64,000 nt of DNA from Plantago major (GCA_026545765.1 CM048840.1:19472765-19536764); one strand, 5' to 3'. Shown: positions 23,368-34,425, counted from the first letter of the stretch. Translations and numbers: made by a program. The notes: generated by a model not told the origin, from the letters alone.

Positions 23368-24243
23368 TCAAGTAAACATAAAGTAGAATGAGATACATCA
23401 TCATAATTTTACATATTTTCCCATTCCAAAAATGTAAATCTATCTATGGTGATGATCTTGCTTTAAAATTTACATATATTAATAAATTATAGTAAACTAT
23501 TACATATATCATGTAATAAACTAGAGATAATCCGCACCTAACAAAAGTTGAACACTTGAACTCCTATTTACAATTCCTTTCTCGATTCTTTAGTATACAC
23601 TAATATCGTGAACTTGCAAAACCTACTTATCTCGAGTAGATGATAGGGATGTTCTAGTTCTAGTAGACTCTTGTTCCATACATACTCTCTGGGTTCCTTA
23701 ACGGCTGAAACATTTTGTCCAAAACCTGTAGCTGCTATGTGATGCACGATGTGTATTTTGAAAAGTACAAAGTAATATTGATCAAATCTCTCCTTTCTTA
23801 ATAACTAAATTACCCTGAAAGATTTAAGATACACGTGCACACATAAAAATTTAAGACCACATAACTCTAAGATACACCGTCTATCTTTATGATACGATTA
23901 CGCCACCTTGAAAAGCTCTTTACTAAAACCAAAACCGCGTATCTTTCAAATCTATGGGTTCTATTAATTAAAGTACCCTAGTAATTTTACACTACACGTG
24001 TACGTACAAAAAATAAAGGCGATAGTAGGGGTGTAAATGAAACGAACGTTCGTGAAAATTTCACGAAAATTTTTAGTCAACGCTTAGTTCGTGTTCGAGT
24101 TTGACTTAATCGAACAGTTTGCGAACATGTTCGTTAATAAACGAATACGAACACGAACATATAATTTATTGTTCAGTAGTTCGCGAACTGTTCATGAACA
24201 AATTATATCTATAATAATTTTATATATGGAGTATTATTTTATA

Positions 24244-25038
24244 GGGAAAATTACATATACTACCCCTTAAATTGACCCTCATTTCAGATTCACCTCTGGA
24301 TTGGCTTAAATTACAGATAGACCCATTTTTTACAAAGGCCAAATTCAACAATTACAACCAGCCCTAAAAGTCAGCTTTTTCTCATATTTTTTCTTTTCTT
24401 TATAATTCCATAATTATATTAGTTTTAGTTTATTACAAAATAAGCCCTAACAGTTTTCAATTTTTATAAAAAGATCCCCAAAAATTTTAATTATTAAAAT
24501 TTTAACCCTCTTCTCCACCACCCATCTTCTTCCCCACCACCAACACCACCACCATCCATCTTCTTCCCCACCACCAAAACCACCAACACCACCACTACTT
24601 CCATGGCGGAAGCACGGCGGAAGCTCGAGCTTGAGCCATGGAAGATCTGTAACTTGTACAGATCTTCCATGGCGGAAGCTTCCGCCATGGATGCTCCTTT
24701 TCCGGCAGTGGTGGGGGTGGTGTTGGTGGTGGTGTGGTGGGTGGTGGTGGTGTTGGTGATGGGGAAGAAGATGGGTGGGTTATTTATGTTAGTTAATAAG
24801 TTTTGGGGATTGTTTAAAAATATTTTTGGTTATTTTTATAAGTTATAAAATATTAGAGTCAAGTATGTAATAAAATGAAACTTGTAAATTGCAACTGAGT
24901 CCATTTAATTTAATTTTCCTTTATTTTTTTGCTTAGTCAACTCAAAAATGGGGATTTGGACCTATCTATAATTGTTGCCAATTTAGGGACGAATCTATAA
25001 TTGGGCTAAATTTAAGGGGAACCATAGGTAATTCGCCC
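24244..25038. mobile_element. Mutator-like (MULE) non-autonomous element, copy 1, 795 bp
   Basis: A perfect 9-bp target duplication, TATTTTATA (24235-24243 and 25039-25047), flanks it, as Mutator-like elements leave. The ends GGGAAAATTACATATACTAC and the complement of GTAATTCGCCC are related inverted repeats sharing CCCCTTAAATT. The interior holds CCACCA-rich and GGTGGT-rich tracts in opposite senses around a hairpin core: perfect 15-bp arms at 24636-24650 and 24658-24672 with a 7-base loop, then the 16-bp palindrome GGCGGAAGCTTCCGCC at 24671-24686. No transposase is present. The element at 62242-63214 is the same family, inverted. Confidence 0.85.
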
Positions 25039-25185
25039 TATTTTATATATGGAGTATAATATTTCCTAACCTAATCTATCATTTCCATTTTCCACATAAG
25101 TTATAATACTTCCGCCATATAACAAACGTGTACGGAACTCTCACTGGGTGCGATTTACACATAGCCAAGGTGTTTTCGTGTCTTC

Positions 25186-26520
25186 ATGAAACGCGGGCGT
25201 GGCCGGCCACGAAAAAAGGTGGCGACGCCACTTGTTCATCGGAGTAGTGCACCACGGGATACCCACCGTGTTGGTACTAACGTCTCAGTGGAGGAATCAG
25301 ATAGTGAGAGGAGTATTTTAAGGGATACAGAGAACATTGTTAAGGAGGAATTTCATGAGTCGTCGGAGGTTCCAGCTGACGACCCGATTCATGAGGAGAT
25401 TGAACGGGAGGTGCCAATCGCTGGGGATGAGGAATCGTCGCCAAAGCTTTGGACAGACGTGATTAGTGGCAATCGAGTGACCTCACGAGGTTTGGCTATT
25501 AACTTTTCTGCTCCGATTATTGTTAATGGAGAGATTGAGGATGAGATTGATGAGTCTGATGTTGTTTCTGAGGTGAAATTTTGGGAAACTTCACTTATTA
25601 TGTATGTTCTGGGTGGGGAACTCACCATGAATAGTGTGAAACAGTATATATATGCAGAAGTTTTGGAATTTTGTGGCATTGCCGGAAATGTTCTATAATG
25701 AAGAGGGGTATTTTTTGCTCAAGTTTCGTACTATTGAGGATCGAGATAGTGTCTTGAGTAAGGGACCTTTTACGATTTACAATATGACGATGTTTTTGCG
25801 TAAATGGGTCAGTGGTTTTTGCTTGAAGGTTGATATGTTACGTACTTTGCCGATTTGGATTAAGCTTCCGCAGCTGCCATTACATTTGTGGGGTGCAACT
25901 AGTTTGGGTAAAATCGGAAGTGCCCTTGGTAAACCGTTGTTTACTGATGAGTGTACTGCGCGTAAATTGCGAGTATCTTATGCAAGAATATTGGTGGAAG
26001 TAGATGTTACCCAGAAATTGAAGGATTGTGTGACTATTAAAGATGTGAAGGGGAAGGTCATACACCAACCAGTGGAGTATGAGTGGAGGCCTCTGTTTTG
26101 TGAGGTTTCTCAAAGGGTGGGGCATATTTGTAAGGCACAAAACAGAGCAGCTCCTAAGAAGAAGATGGTGCAGCAGTGGCAGGTGCAGGCTGATAACAGG
26201 GTGGGGTTGTAGACTGATAGCAGGGTAGGGGTGGATGTTTCTGATGCTGGTCCATCTTCTAATCCTGTAGTCGACTCTGTGATGCCTGTGGTTACCCCTG
26301 TAGCAAAGCCTGTATCTGGGATGAGGTAGTCATCTGGTGCTAGGGTGGATAAAGAGGGCTGGACTACTGTGGATAATACTAGGAGGAATCTTGGTAAAGG
26401 AAAAGAGATTATGAGAGTACAACAGTCTGCAAGTTTTACTGTGGGAGAAATTCTGTGTCAAAATGGTTTTGAGTCACTTAGGAATGAGAATGGTCCTGAT
26501 GTGGTTCTTGACAAGGTTCC
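25186..26520 (+). pseudogene. LINE ORF1 remnant (DUF4283-type, nucleic-acid-binding)
   Basis: The first frame (25186-25698) encodes a basic, AT-hook-like start (MKRGRGRPRKK), an acidic stretch, and the beginning of the conserved domain. Near 25650-25690 the frame shifts, and the rest of the domain continues in another frame to 26212 (GYFLLKFRTIEDRDSVL, LPQLPLHLWG, GKPLFTDECTA, VEYEWRPLFCEV). The zinc-knuckle region is degraded: EVSQRVGHIC has Ser where Cys is usual. Several stops follow before ORF2. Such proteins coat LINE RNA in the retrotransposition particle. Confidence 0.8.
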
Positions 26521-29500
26521 ATGATTTTGTCTTGGAATGTGAGGGGGTGCAATAAGATAGCTAAGGTTAGGGAGATTGGCTCCCGTCTCCGTGCTCTGAA
26601 TGTATCTGTGGCTATCCTAGTAGAAACTAGAGTAAAACAAGAAAAAAGCAAAAAAAAAAAAAAAAGAGATAGGTTGGGTGGACTTTGGATGTATGCTGAT
26701 AACTATGCCTATCATGCTAATGGTAGGATATGGATTCTTTGGGATCCTGGTAAAGTTAGAATTCAAGTTCGGGATGGAGATGCTCAATATGCATTGTGGT
26801 ATGTTTGGTATTGATGGAAGGTTTGTGACATGGATTACTGTTGTTTATGCGTTTATGCTTTTAATCAGCTTGAGAAGAGAAGAAGTTTGTGGTTGAAATT
26901 GGAGAAATTGAATCCTCAAGGAGTTGAGAGTTAGATGCTCATGGGGGATTTCAATAATGTCCTTACTTCTCAAGATAGAATTGGAGGCTCTTTGATACAC
27001 CAAAGTGAGTATGGTGATTTGGTTGATATGATGGACGGAGTGGGACTACACGAGGTTGATAGTATAGGTGATCACTATACTTGGCATAACAAACACACTA
27101 CTGATCCTATATTTTCTAGAATTGACAGGGTGGTGGGGAACATGGCTTGGTTCCAAGCATTTAATCATTTACAAGTAGAGGTCCTGGAAGCTAGTGTATC
27201 TGATCATGCACTATTGCTCATTAGGATGTTTGAGATGCAGGTTCAGCCTAGAAGATCTTTCAAGTTTATAAATAGTGTTGTTGAGGTGCCAGGATTCTTG
27301 ACAACTGTACAAGGAAAATGGAATGAACACATTACTGGGAGGGGAATGTATGTTGTATGGAGGAAATTGAAGAACATGCAACCTGTTTTACAACAAATGC
27401 AGAGAAGGTTTTCAGGAGTCAAAGAGAAGTTGGAGCAGGCAAGAATTAATTTACAGCTTGCTCAGAATTCATTAATTGCATATAGAATGAATACTGAGTT
27501 GATTGAGAATGTTAAGAGCTGTACTAATGAGGTTCTACACTGGAATGACATTGAGGAACATTTGTTGCAGCAAAGATAAAAAATAGATTGGCTCAGAATT
27601 CATTAGTTGCAGATAGAATGAATAATTCCTATTTTCATGCTATTGTAAGAGCCAAAAATAGACATTCAGGTGTGAAGTGTTTGCAGAGGAATGATGGTAC
27701 TATGGTTACAACACAACAGGAACTTGAGGCTGAAGTGTTGGCTTTTTTACACTGATGTAGTTGGTACTATTGCACATAGAGTGGAGGGGATAGATGTTGT
27801 TGTTATGAGGAATGGACCACAGGTGGGTGCTGATGATGCTAGATTTCTCATTCAACATGTGACAGCAGCAGAAATTAAAGAAGCCTTGAATGGTATTGGG
27901 GATTTAAAGGCACCAGGTTTGGATGGCTATAATGCCGGGTTCTTTAAGTCAACTTGGGGGATAGTGGGATCTGATGTTATTACAGCAGTACATGAGTTTT
28001 TTTAGCATAATAGAATGTATGCTGCTGTGAACTGTAGTGTGGTGACACTTCTTCCCAAGGTTGCAGATGCTAAGCTAGTAAAGGATTTTAGACCTATTTC
28101 TTGTTGTACTACTCTGTACAAGATTGTGTCTAAAGTTCTTACTACTAGACCGAGTAAGGTTTTACCTAGAATTGTGAATGAAAGCCAGGCTACTTTCATA
28201 CCTGGGCAGCAAATTCACAATCACATTTTATTGGCTTATGAACTTCTTAGAGGATATGGTAGGAAGACTGGAGCTCCTAAATGTATGTTACAGATGGACA
28301 TCCAAAAGGCATATGATACTGTGGAGTGGTGTGCTTTGGAGAGTATTCTGCGGGAGCTTAGCTTCCCTCCTAGGTTTATTACCTGGATCATAATTTGTGT
28401 AACTACAGTATCATACAAATACATGGTGAATGGGAGTGCTTCTACATTTTTGAGAGACAAAAGAGGATTGAGACAGGGAGATCCCATATCTCCCCTCTTG
28501 TTTGTTCTAGTCATGGAGTATCTGTATAGACTGTTGCAAGGTTTGAAGAGCATTCCTGACTTCAACTTTCATGCTAGATGTGAGAAACTAAGTATTGTCA
28601 ATCTGAGCTTTGCAGATGACTTACTCTTATTTTCTAGAGGAGATGTGATGTCAGTTAAATTGGTGATGGAGTTGTTCAGCAAGTTCTCAAGATCAACTGG
28701 TTTAAGAGTAAATCCTGCAAAATGCCAAGCTTATTTTGGAGTTGTGGCATCAGAAGAGAAGAGGAATATTCAGAATATTACTAGTTTTAGTGAAAGATCT
28801 CTGCCCTTCAGATATCTGGGAGTTCCTATGACTAGTAAAAAACTATCTGTGATTCATTGTCAACCTCTTATTGATAGAATAGTTGATAGAATCAGGCATT
28901 GAAGTGCAAGGTTGCTGAGCTATGCTGGGAGGGTTCAACTCATAAAGAGTGTTTTGTTTGCTGTTACTAACTATTGGTTGCAATGTTTTCCTCTCCCTAA
29001 GTGTGTTCTTAAAAGTATTGAATCTATCTGTAGATCCTTTCTTTGGTCTAATAGTGTGGATATCACAAGAAAGTCCCCTGTGGCTTGGGAAAAGGTTTGT
29101 TTACCCAAAATGAGTGGAGGTCTACAGATTGTTTCTTTGAGTGATTGGAATATGGCCTGCTTGATTAAACTCTTATGGAACTTATGTGGCAAACAGGATA
29201 ATCTCTGGGTTAAGTGGATTCATGAGTATTATATGCCTCAAGATAGAATTTTGATTGATGCTGGGCCTCAGTCTTGTTCTTGGATTTTTAAAGGAGTGCT
29301 GAAGTGTAGGCAATTGATACAACATACTCCTGTTTGGGATGCAATGATGAGGTTACCTAAATATAGAACTGGATTGATGTATAGATATTTGAAGGGAGAA
29401 GCTCCTCAGGTTGCTTGGAGAAGGTTGTTCTATAGAAACATTGCAAGACCAAGGGCTCAGTTAGTGTTGTGGATGGCTTGCATGAGAGGTTGGCAACTAG

Positions 29501-29876
29501 AGAGAGGCTGAACAGGTTTGGTTTGGTGAATACAAATACTTGATGTTTCTGTCCTCATGTGGAGACATTAAATCACTTGATGTTTGGTTGCTTTTCTACT
29601 AGACTGATTTGGATGGATGTTTTGAAGTGGCTTAAAGTACAACATGTACCTGGTGACTGGAATGATGAATTTGTTTGGATACTGAACAGGAGTCGAGGTA
29701 AGGGTTGGCGTGCTAGGCTCCTTAAACTGGCTTTTACTGAGACTGTATATGAGGTTTGGATGTTTAGAAATGAACACTGTTTTGGTAGTCCTTCTGGGAA
29801 CTCTCGGGTAGCCCAGAAAATTATAGAAATACTTGTGTATAGGGCGTGGCTTAAGGGTGAGCGCGGGCGGGTGTAG
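26521..29876 (+). pseudogene. LINE ORF2 remnant (endonuclease, reverse transcriptase, zf-RVT)
   Basis: The apurinic-type endonuclease begins MILSWNVRGCNK; an expanded A run (26651-26665) lies inside this domain. It continues with MGDFNNVL, the YTWHN block and SDHALLL (26935-27240). The reverse transcriptase occupies about 27880-28900: KDFRPISCC, FIPGQQIHNH, MDIQKAYDTVEW, GLRQGDPISPLLF and the catalytic FADDLLLFSR. A C-terminal region with the zf-RVT zinc-finger part runs to 29876. At least four in-frame stops or frameshifts divide it (between 26814 and 26935, 27579 and 27691, 28005 and 28015, 28902 and 28912, 29511 and 29559). No RNase H domain is seen. A hAT element interrupts the extreme 3' end at 29852. 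Confidence 0.85.
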
Positions 29877-30598
29877 GCGGATTTTTACAAAAAATCAAAC
29901 CGACCCACCTAAGGCGGGTGATTATAATTATAAACCGAGGCGGGTGGAATATTTTTCCAACCCGCGGCGATTCGGGTGATAAAAATGGCGGGCGGGTGGC
30001 GGACGGATTGGCGGGTGAATATAGATAAAAATGGATGTAGTAAAAACTTGCAACTTGTGCAGAATTAGATGTGCAAGTAAAAAAAAATCAGCAACAAAGA
30101 GCATGTTCTGAACAAAGAAGGTAGTGATTCTTTTGAAGTAGTTATCCTTATTTACTTAATTTTAAAGATTTTCACGCAGTAATTGATGAAATGTTGACCC
30201 GAGAAGTTGCCAATTTGTGTTATTTTGCGTGAATACATGACATAAGCTGAGAAGAACGAATGGTGAGTGCAAAAATGAAGACAAAATAGTGCTTAAAGAG
30301 AAGAGTTGTAGGCTCAATTAAACTATATATATACTCAGCGACATAAGTGAAGATGCAACTTCTCTAGCCGATGGGTCTCCTTATACTTAAATTCACAAAC
30401 ATATACCTACCTACATACATACATACAAATGGCGGGTGGGTCGCGGGTTGCACCCATCCAACCACCCACCCACTAATGGCGGGTGAAAAAAAAATTAACC
30501 CATCACACATTTTATAAAAAAAATAGTTGGCGGGTGCGGGTGAAAGGCGGGCGGTTTGCGCGGGTGGGTCGGACGGGTGAGTTGTTTGCACAGCCCTA
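29852..30598. mobile_element. hAT-type MITE family B, copy 1 (747 bp), inside the LINE
   Basis: An 8-bp target duplication, GCGTGGCT (29844-29851 and 30599-30606), flanks ends TAAGGGTGAGCGCGGGCGGG and the complement of TTGCACAGCCCTA. GGCGGGTG-type repeats fill both subterminal regions, with an AT-rich middle and no transposase. The element at 58321-59269 is the same family in the other orientation. Confidence 0.85.
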
Positions 30599-31392
30599 GC
30601 GTGGCTTATACCTGATCTCAAGACCCGTGTTGGGTACTTGATGTTGAGTTAGTTGGTAGTCTTTTAGTTGATGTTAGTCTGTTAGGCTGGATCTGGTGTT
30701 GGATCGCCTTTGTTTTGTATATGTTTTTGGGATAATGAAAGTACATTCGAGTTCAAAAAAAAAAAAAAAAAAAAAAAAACTTCCGCCGTCCCAAATTCAT
30801 TTACCAGCATGCCGGACACAGATTTTAATATAAAAGTGAATAAAGTAGGGAAGATGATAATAAAATAGGAAAAAAGATGAATAAAGTAGGAGAGATAGTG
30901 AATAAAATATGAGAGGGAATGAATAAAGTATTTAATGAGATTTTTCATTAAAGGAAGAAGAAGTTCAAATTGGGACGTCCCAAAATGAAATACGAGAAGT
31001 TGAATTCGGGGCGGAGGAGGTATTTTCGAACCTAACCTACACAAAACCTATAATAGTTCGCGAACTGAACATGAACAAGTGTTGAGATGTTCGACGAACA
31101 TGAACACGAACATGAACATGACATATGTTAACGAACAAACGTTTGTTAAAGTCAATATTCGGTTCGTTCGGTTCGAAATACACCCCTAGGCGACAGATTT
31201 CTAACATGATCGCCTGGATTTCTAAAGCAATCATGCCACGTTGCGAAACTTTTTACTCAAACCTTAAACGTGTAGCATTTACATAACTTCGTAACTCATC
31301 ATGACATTTCAGAGTCAAGTAAACGTAAATTAGAATGAAATACATTGTTATGATTTTATAAACTTTCCCATTCCAAAATGTAATTCTATCTC

Positions 31393-32619
31393 CACTACAA
31401 GAATTCTGCTGTAACGGGACGGAAAGGGAATCCGTCGCCCCTGTAGCGACGGATCGCCAAACGGGGCGACGGATTCTATCCGTCGCCCCGTTTGGCGACG
31501 GATAAATCTTGTCAAGCTCGTAGCGACGGATAAGTTTATCCGTCGCTTCTGAGCGTTGACCAAGATTTAAAAAAAAAAATTTAGCGACGGATAGATCTAT
31601 CCGTCAAAAAATAGCGACGGATAGATCTATCCGTCGCTATAGCCGAAAAAAAAAAAAGTTAGCGGATAGATCTAGATCTATCCGCCGCTTTAAAAAAACC
31701 ATATATCTCCTCCACCACCTCCTTTCCTCCACCACTTCTCCTCTCCTCCTCCTCCCACCACCACCTTTCTCCTCCACCACCACCATCCACCACCACCTCC
31801 TCCACCACCATCCTCCACCACCACCTCCTCCACCACCACCATCTCCACCACCACCACCTCTCTCCTCCCACCACCATCTCCACCACCACCACCACCACCT
31901 CTCTCCTCCCACCACCACCATCTCCACCACCACCACCACCACCACCTCTCTCCTCCCACCACCACCGCACCACCACCATCTCCACCACCGCACCACCACC
32001 ACCACCACCTCTCTCCTCCCACCACCACCGCACCACCACCATCTCCACCACCACCACCCCCTCTCTCCTCCCACCACCACCACCACCTGTCCTCCTCCCC
32101 CCACCACCGCGCCCCCACCCCCGCGCCACCACCACCCCCCCCCCCCCACCACCACTGCCACCACCGCACCACCTTTCTCCTCCCACCACCACCGCACCGT
32201 ACGAATACAAATTGGATACGAATATAAAAATTCGAATACAAATTAATCCGTATACGAATACAAATCAATATCTCGTATACGAATACAAATTGGATACGAA
32301 TTAATCCGTATACGAATATAAAAATTCGAATACGGATTTTATTTTTTAAAAAAAAAATAGAAATGGGGCGACGGATAGATCTATCCGTCACGTGGCGACG
32401 GATAGAATCTATCCGCCGCCCATTATCAATTAAAAAAAAATGGTCAATCCGTCGTCAATCCGTCATGAATTGGACGACGGATTGTTATCCGTCGCCACAG
32501 CTCCAGGGGGGCGACGGATTTTCTATCCGTCGCCCGATCCGTCGCCAGAGCTGGGGCGACGGATAGATGGCCTGTAGCGACGGATCTATCCGTCGCTACA
32601 TGCCAGATTTTTTGTAGTG
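31393..32619. mobile_element. Complete non-autonomous CACTA element, 1227 bp
   Basis: It begins CACTACAAGAATTCTG and ends CAGATTTTTTGTAGTG. The 3-bp target duplication CTC lies at 31390-31392 and 32620-32622. The first 300 bp and last 270 bp carry about two dozen copies of the GCGACGGATA/TATCCGTCGC motif in alternating orientation. The centre is a CCACCA-type low-complexity tract (31705-32200) and a repeat of GTATACGAATACAAAT units (32200-32340). No transposase is present. Frames through the CCACCA tract are long on the minus strand (Gly/Val/Trp repeats) only because the repeat lacks stops there. Confidence 0.92.
31705..32200. repeat. CCACCA/CTCCTCC low-complexity tract inside the CACTA element
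   Basis: About 500 bp of imperfect CCACCA, CTCTCTCCTCC and CCACCACCG units with some longer duplicated blocks (for example CACCTCTCTCCTCCCACCA repeated several times) and a C run at 32137-32150. Confidence 0.9.
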
Positions 32620-32877
32620 CTCTGGTGATAATCTTGCTTAAAATTTACATTTTTTTAGTAAATTAAAGTAAACTATTACATATATCATGTAATAAACTAA
32701 ATATATATAATCCAACATAATTGAACTCCTATTTACAATTCCTTCCTCGGTTCGTTAGTATCCCACTAATATCGCGAACATGAAAAACTTACTTATCTCC
32801 CGCACCAGATAGAGATGTTCTAGTTCTTTTATTATCAAATTAATGAGACTGTTGGTCCATATGAGTGATCAAACATA

Positions 32878-33160
32878 ATCCCTCCGTCTCTTAATTATTA
32901 GCTTTCCAGATTACTGTTTATAAAAAAAAATAAAAAATTAAGGAGAGTAATAGTATAACAATATATAGTACAAGTGGTGTTTATTTTATAACTTTATTAT
33001 TATTTAGTTTGATTGTTTAAGTTACTTTTTAACTTTATTATGAGTAGTGGATAATATAAAATTATATAATTATTCCTAAAATGGTAAAGAAATGAAAACG
33101 AACAACTTTAACGGGACGACGAAAATGATAAAAGTGGAATTTCTATGAGAGGGAGGGATT
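32878..33160. mobile_element. Stowaway-like MITE, about 280 bp
   Basis: The ends AATCCCTCCGTC and GGGAGGGATT are inverted. The interior (CCTAAAATGGTAAAGAAATG, ACGGGACG) matches, on the other strand, the sequence at 38815-39035, so the two are one family. Exact ends and the TA duplication are less clear here. Confidence 0.6.
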
Positions 33161-33258
33161 CATTCCATAACAAATGAAACAACATTTTGTACTTTTAGGC
33201 ACTAAGATGAAGTTGGTCCAATTTTTTGAAGTACTACCTTCATAACACATTTATAATA

Positions 33259-33491
33259 CTCCCGCCATTTCAGAGAAAGTGTTACAATTTGAATTTGCAC
33301 CAATTTTAAGAAAAAGTAGAAAGTACAAGTGGCCCCCCTGATTTTTAGAGATTAACTGAGTGACATATTGTAATAAAATTGAAAGGTAGGGAGTTTTATT
33401 ATTTAACTAGTTTCCATAAATGGAAATTGTAACACTTTTAGTGAAACGCCGGAAACGGAAAGTTGTAACACTTTCTCTGAAATGGAGGGAG
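33259..33491. mobile_element. Stowaway-like MITE, 233 bp
   Basis: TA flanks both sides. The left end CTCCCGCCATTTCAGAGAAA pairs with the complement of the right end TTTCTCTGAAATGGAGGGAG, with one mismatch, and the pairing extends inward through GTGTTACAA. Confidence 0.82.
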
Positions 33492-33922
33492 TATTTGTTA
33501 AATCAGTGTTCAAAATCCGTAGCTGATATGTGACGCAGGATGTGTATTTTAAAAAGAACAAAGTAATATTAACCGAATCTCTCGTTTTCTAATAACTAAA
33601 GTACCCTGAAAGATTTAAGATACACGTGTACAAACAAACATTTAAGTCCAGATAGCTCTAAGATACACCGCCTAGCTTTATGATCCGATCACGCCACGTC
33701 GAGAAACTCTTTACTAAAACCAAAACCGCGTATCTTTCAAATCTATGGGTTCCATTAATTAAAGTACCCTAGTAAATCTACACTACACGTGTACGTACAA
33801 AAAATAACGCCGATAGATTTCTAACATAACCGCCTGGATTTCTAAAGCAAACATGCCACGTTGCAAAACTTTTTACTCAAACCTTAAACGTGTAGCACTC
33901 ACATAACTTCGTAACTCATCAC

Positions 33923-34425
33923 ACCAGATAAGTTACTACTTTATTCTCACATCCATAAATAATAGTAACTGAGTTTAACTAAATTCTACAAAATGTAGAA
34001 ACTACCACTTCTATAAAACCAGAAGTGAATCTGAAGAAATTAAACCTGCATGTTTTGCAATCAATACCCATATATTTGAATCTGAAAAGATCCATAAAAT
34101 GGTAAGTATGAAATTAGGGACGTGTGGTAAATTAAATGCACGCGGTGAAAATGAGATATTTATAACTCAAGAGTCAAGACTGGTTATTTAGTTACTACAA
34201 GTAGTAATTACTTTACTACTCATTTCCCATTTCTTTGCACCGTCTCATTGGCCTTTTCTCCTGTAACCTGTAGTATATATATAAGGCATTTCATTTCATT
34301 TCATTTCATTTCATACCCCACACACACTGCCATATTTCTCTCTCTATATCCGTTCTTATCCAAGTGGAGCAACAAAGACAGCTGAATATCACTGAAAGGA
34401 AATAATTTGGTGAGGTTTCTTTCAT
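33923..34425 (+). promoter_or_regulatory. Upstream region and leader of the EIN3-type gene
   Basis: A TATA-box-like TATATATATAAGG lies at about 34274-34286, followed by a (TTTCA)n run (34286-34313) and a CT-rich leader. A donor (TTTG|GTGAGG, near 34410) and an acceptor (TTAACAG, ending 35177) outline a 5'-UTR intron of about 0.77 kb that ends about 20 bases before the start codon. Confidence 0.55.

Larger units (their letters stand above)
25117..30778 (+). mobile_element. L1-type LINE retrotransposon with poly(A) tail, decayed
   Basis: A plant L1-clade element: ORF1 with a DUF4283-type domain, then ORF2 with endonuclease and reverse transcriptase, a 3' UTR (30607-30754) and a poly(A) run (30755-30779). 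The 9-bp target duplication ACTTCCGCC lies at 25108-25116 and 30779-30787. Length without the nested hAT element is about 4.9 kb. The 5' end is close to ORF1, so the copy may be nearly full length. Both ORFs carry several stops and frameshifts, so it cannot move by itself. Confidence 0.9.
25109..31020. mobile_element. Stowaway-like MITE interrupted by a LINE
   Basis: The left eight bases, CTTCCGCC, lie at 25109-25116 and the remainder at 30788-31020, about 241 bp in total. Ends CTTCCGCCGTCCCAAATTC and the complement of GAATTCGGGGCGGAGGAGG pair, and TA flanks both sides (25107-25108, 31021-31022). The LINE lies between, with its target duplication drawn from the MITE's terminal repeat, so the MITE was there first. 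Confidence 0.78.
24026..31188. mobile_element. hAT-type element (non-autonomous) split by nested insertions
   Basis: It begins TAGGGGTGTAAATGAAACGAACG and ends CGGTTCGAAATACACCCCTA. The outermost 10 bp are perfect inverted repeats, and GAACGTTCG/CGAAC-type subterminal repeats lie inside. Flanks GGCGATAG (24018-24025) and GGCGACAG (31189-31196) are an 8-bp hAT target duplication with one change. Its own sequence is only about 0.45 kb (24026-24243, 25048-25106 and 31023-31188) and has no transposase; the remaining length is other elements. Copy 2 of the segmental duplication has the unoccupied site. Confidence 0.85.
23368..33922. repeat. Tandem segmental duplication, now spread apart by transposons
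   Basis: Copy 1 is 23368-24025 plus 31189-31301. Copy 2 is 31315-31392 plus 32623-33922, less later inserts. The shared core runs from CAAGTAAAC through CATATATCATGTAATAAACTA, GATTTAAGATACACGTG, AACCAAAACCGCGTATCTTTC and TTTCTAACATGATCGCC to ATAACTTCGTAACTCATCA. Without inserts the unit is about 0.8 kb. No gene is recognisable in the unit. Copy 1 carries the hAT nest at a site that is empty in copy 2 (near 33816), and copy 2 carries the CACTA element at a site that is empty in copy 1 (near 23447). Confidence 0.85.

Noticed and set aside
24494-24848. Short frames with MAEASAMEDL/MAEARRKLEL sequence inside the first MULE
   Set aside because: They arise from the palindromic CCATGGCGGAAGC core read on both strands; there is no sign of a captured host gene that I recognise.
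31637-32391. Long minus-strand open frames encoding Gly/Val/Trp-rich proteins
   Set aside because: They are the CCACCA low-complexity tract of a CACTA element read in several frames. Having three overlapping frames open together shows lack of stops, not coding.
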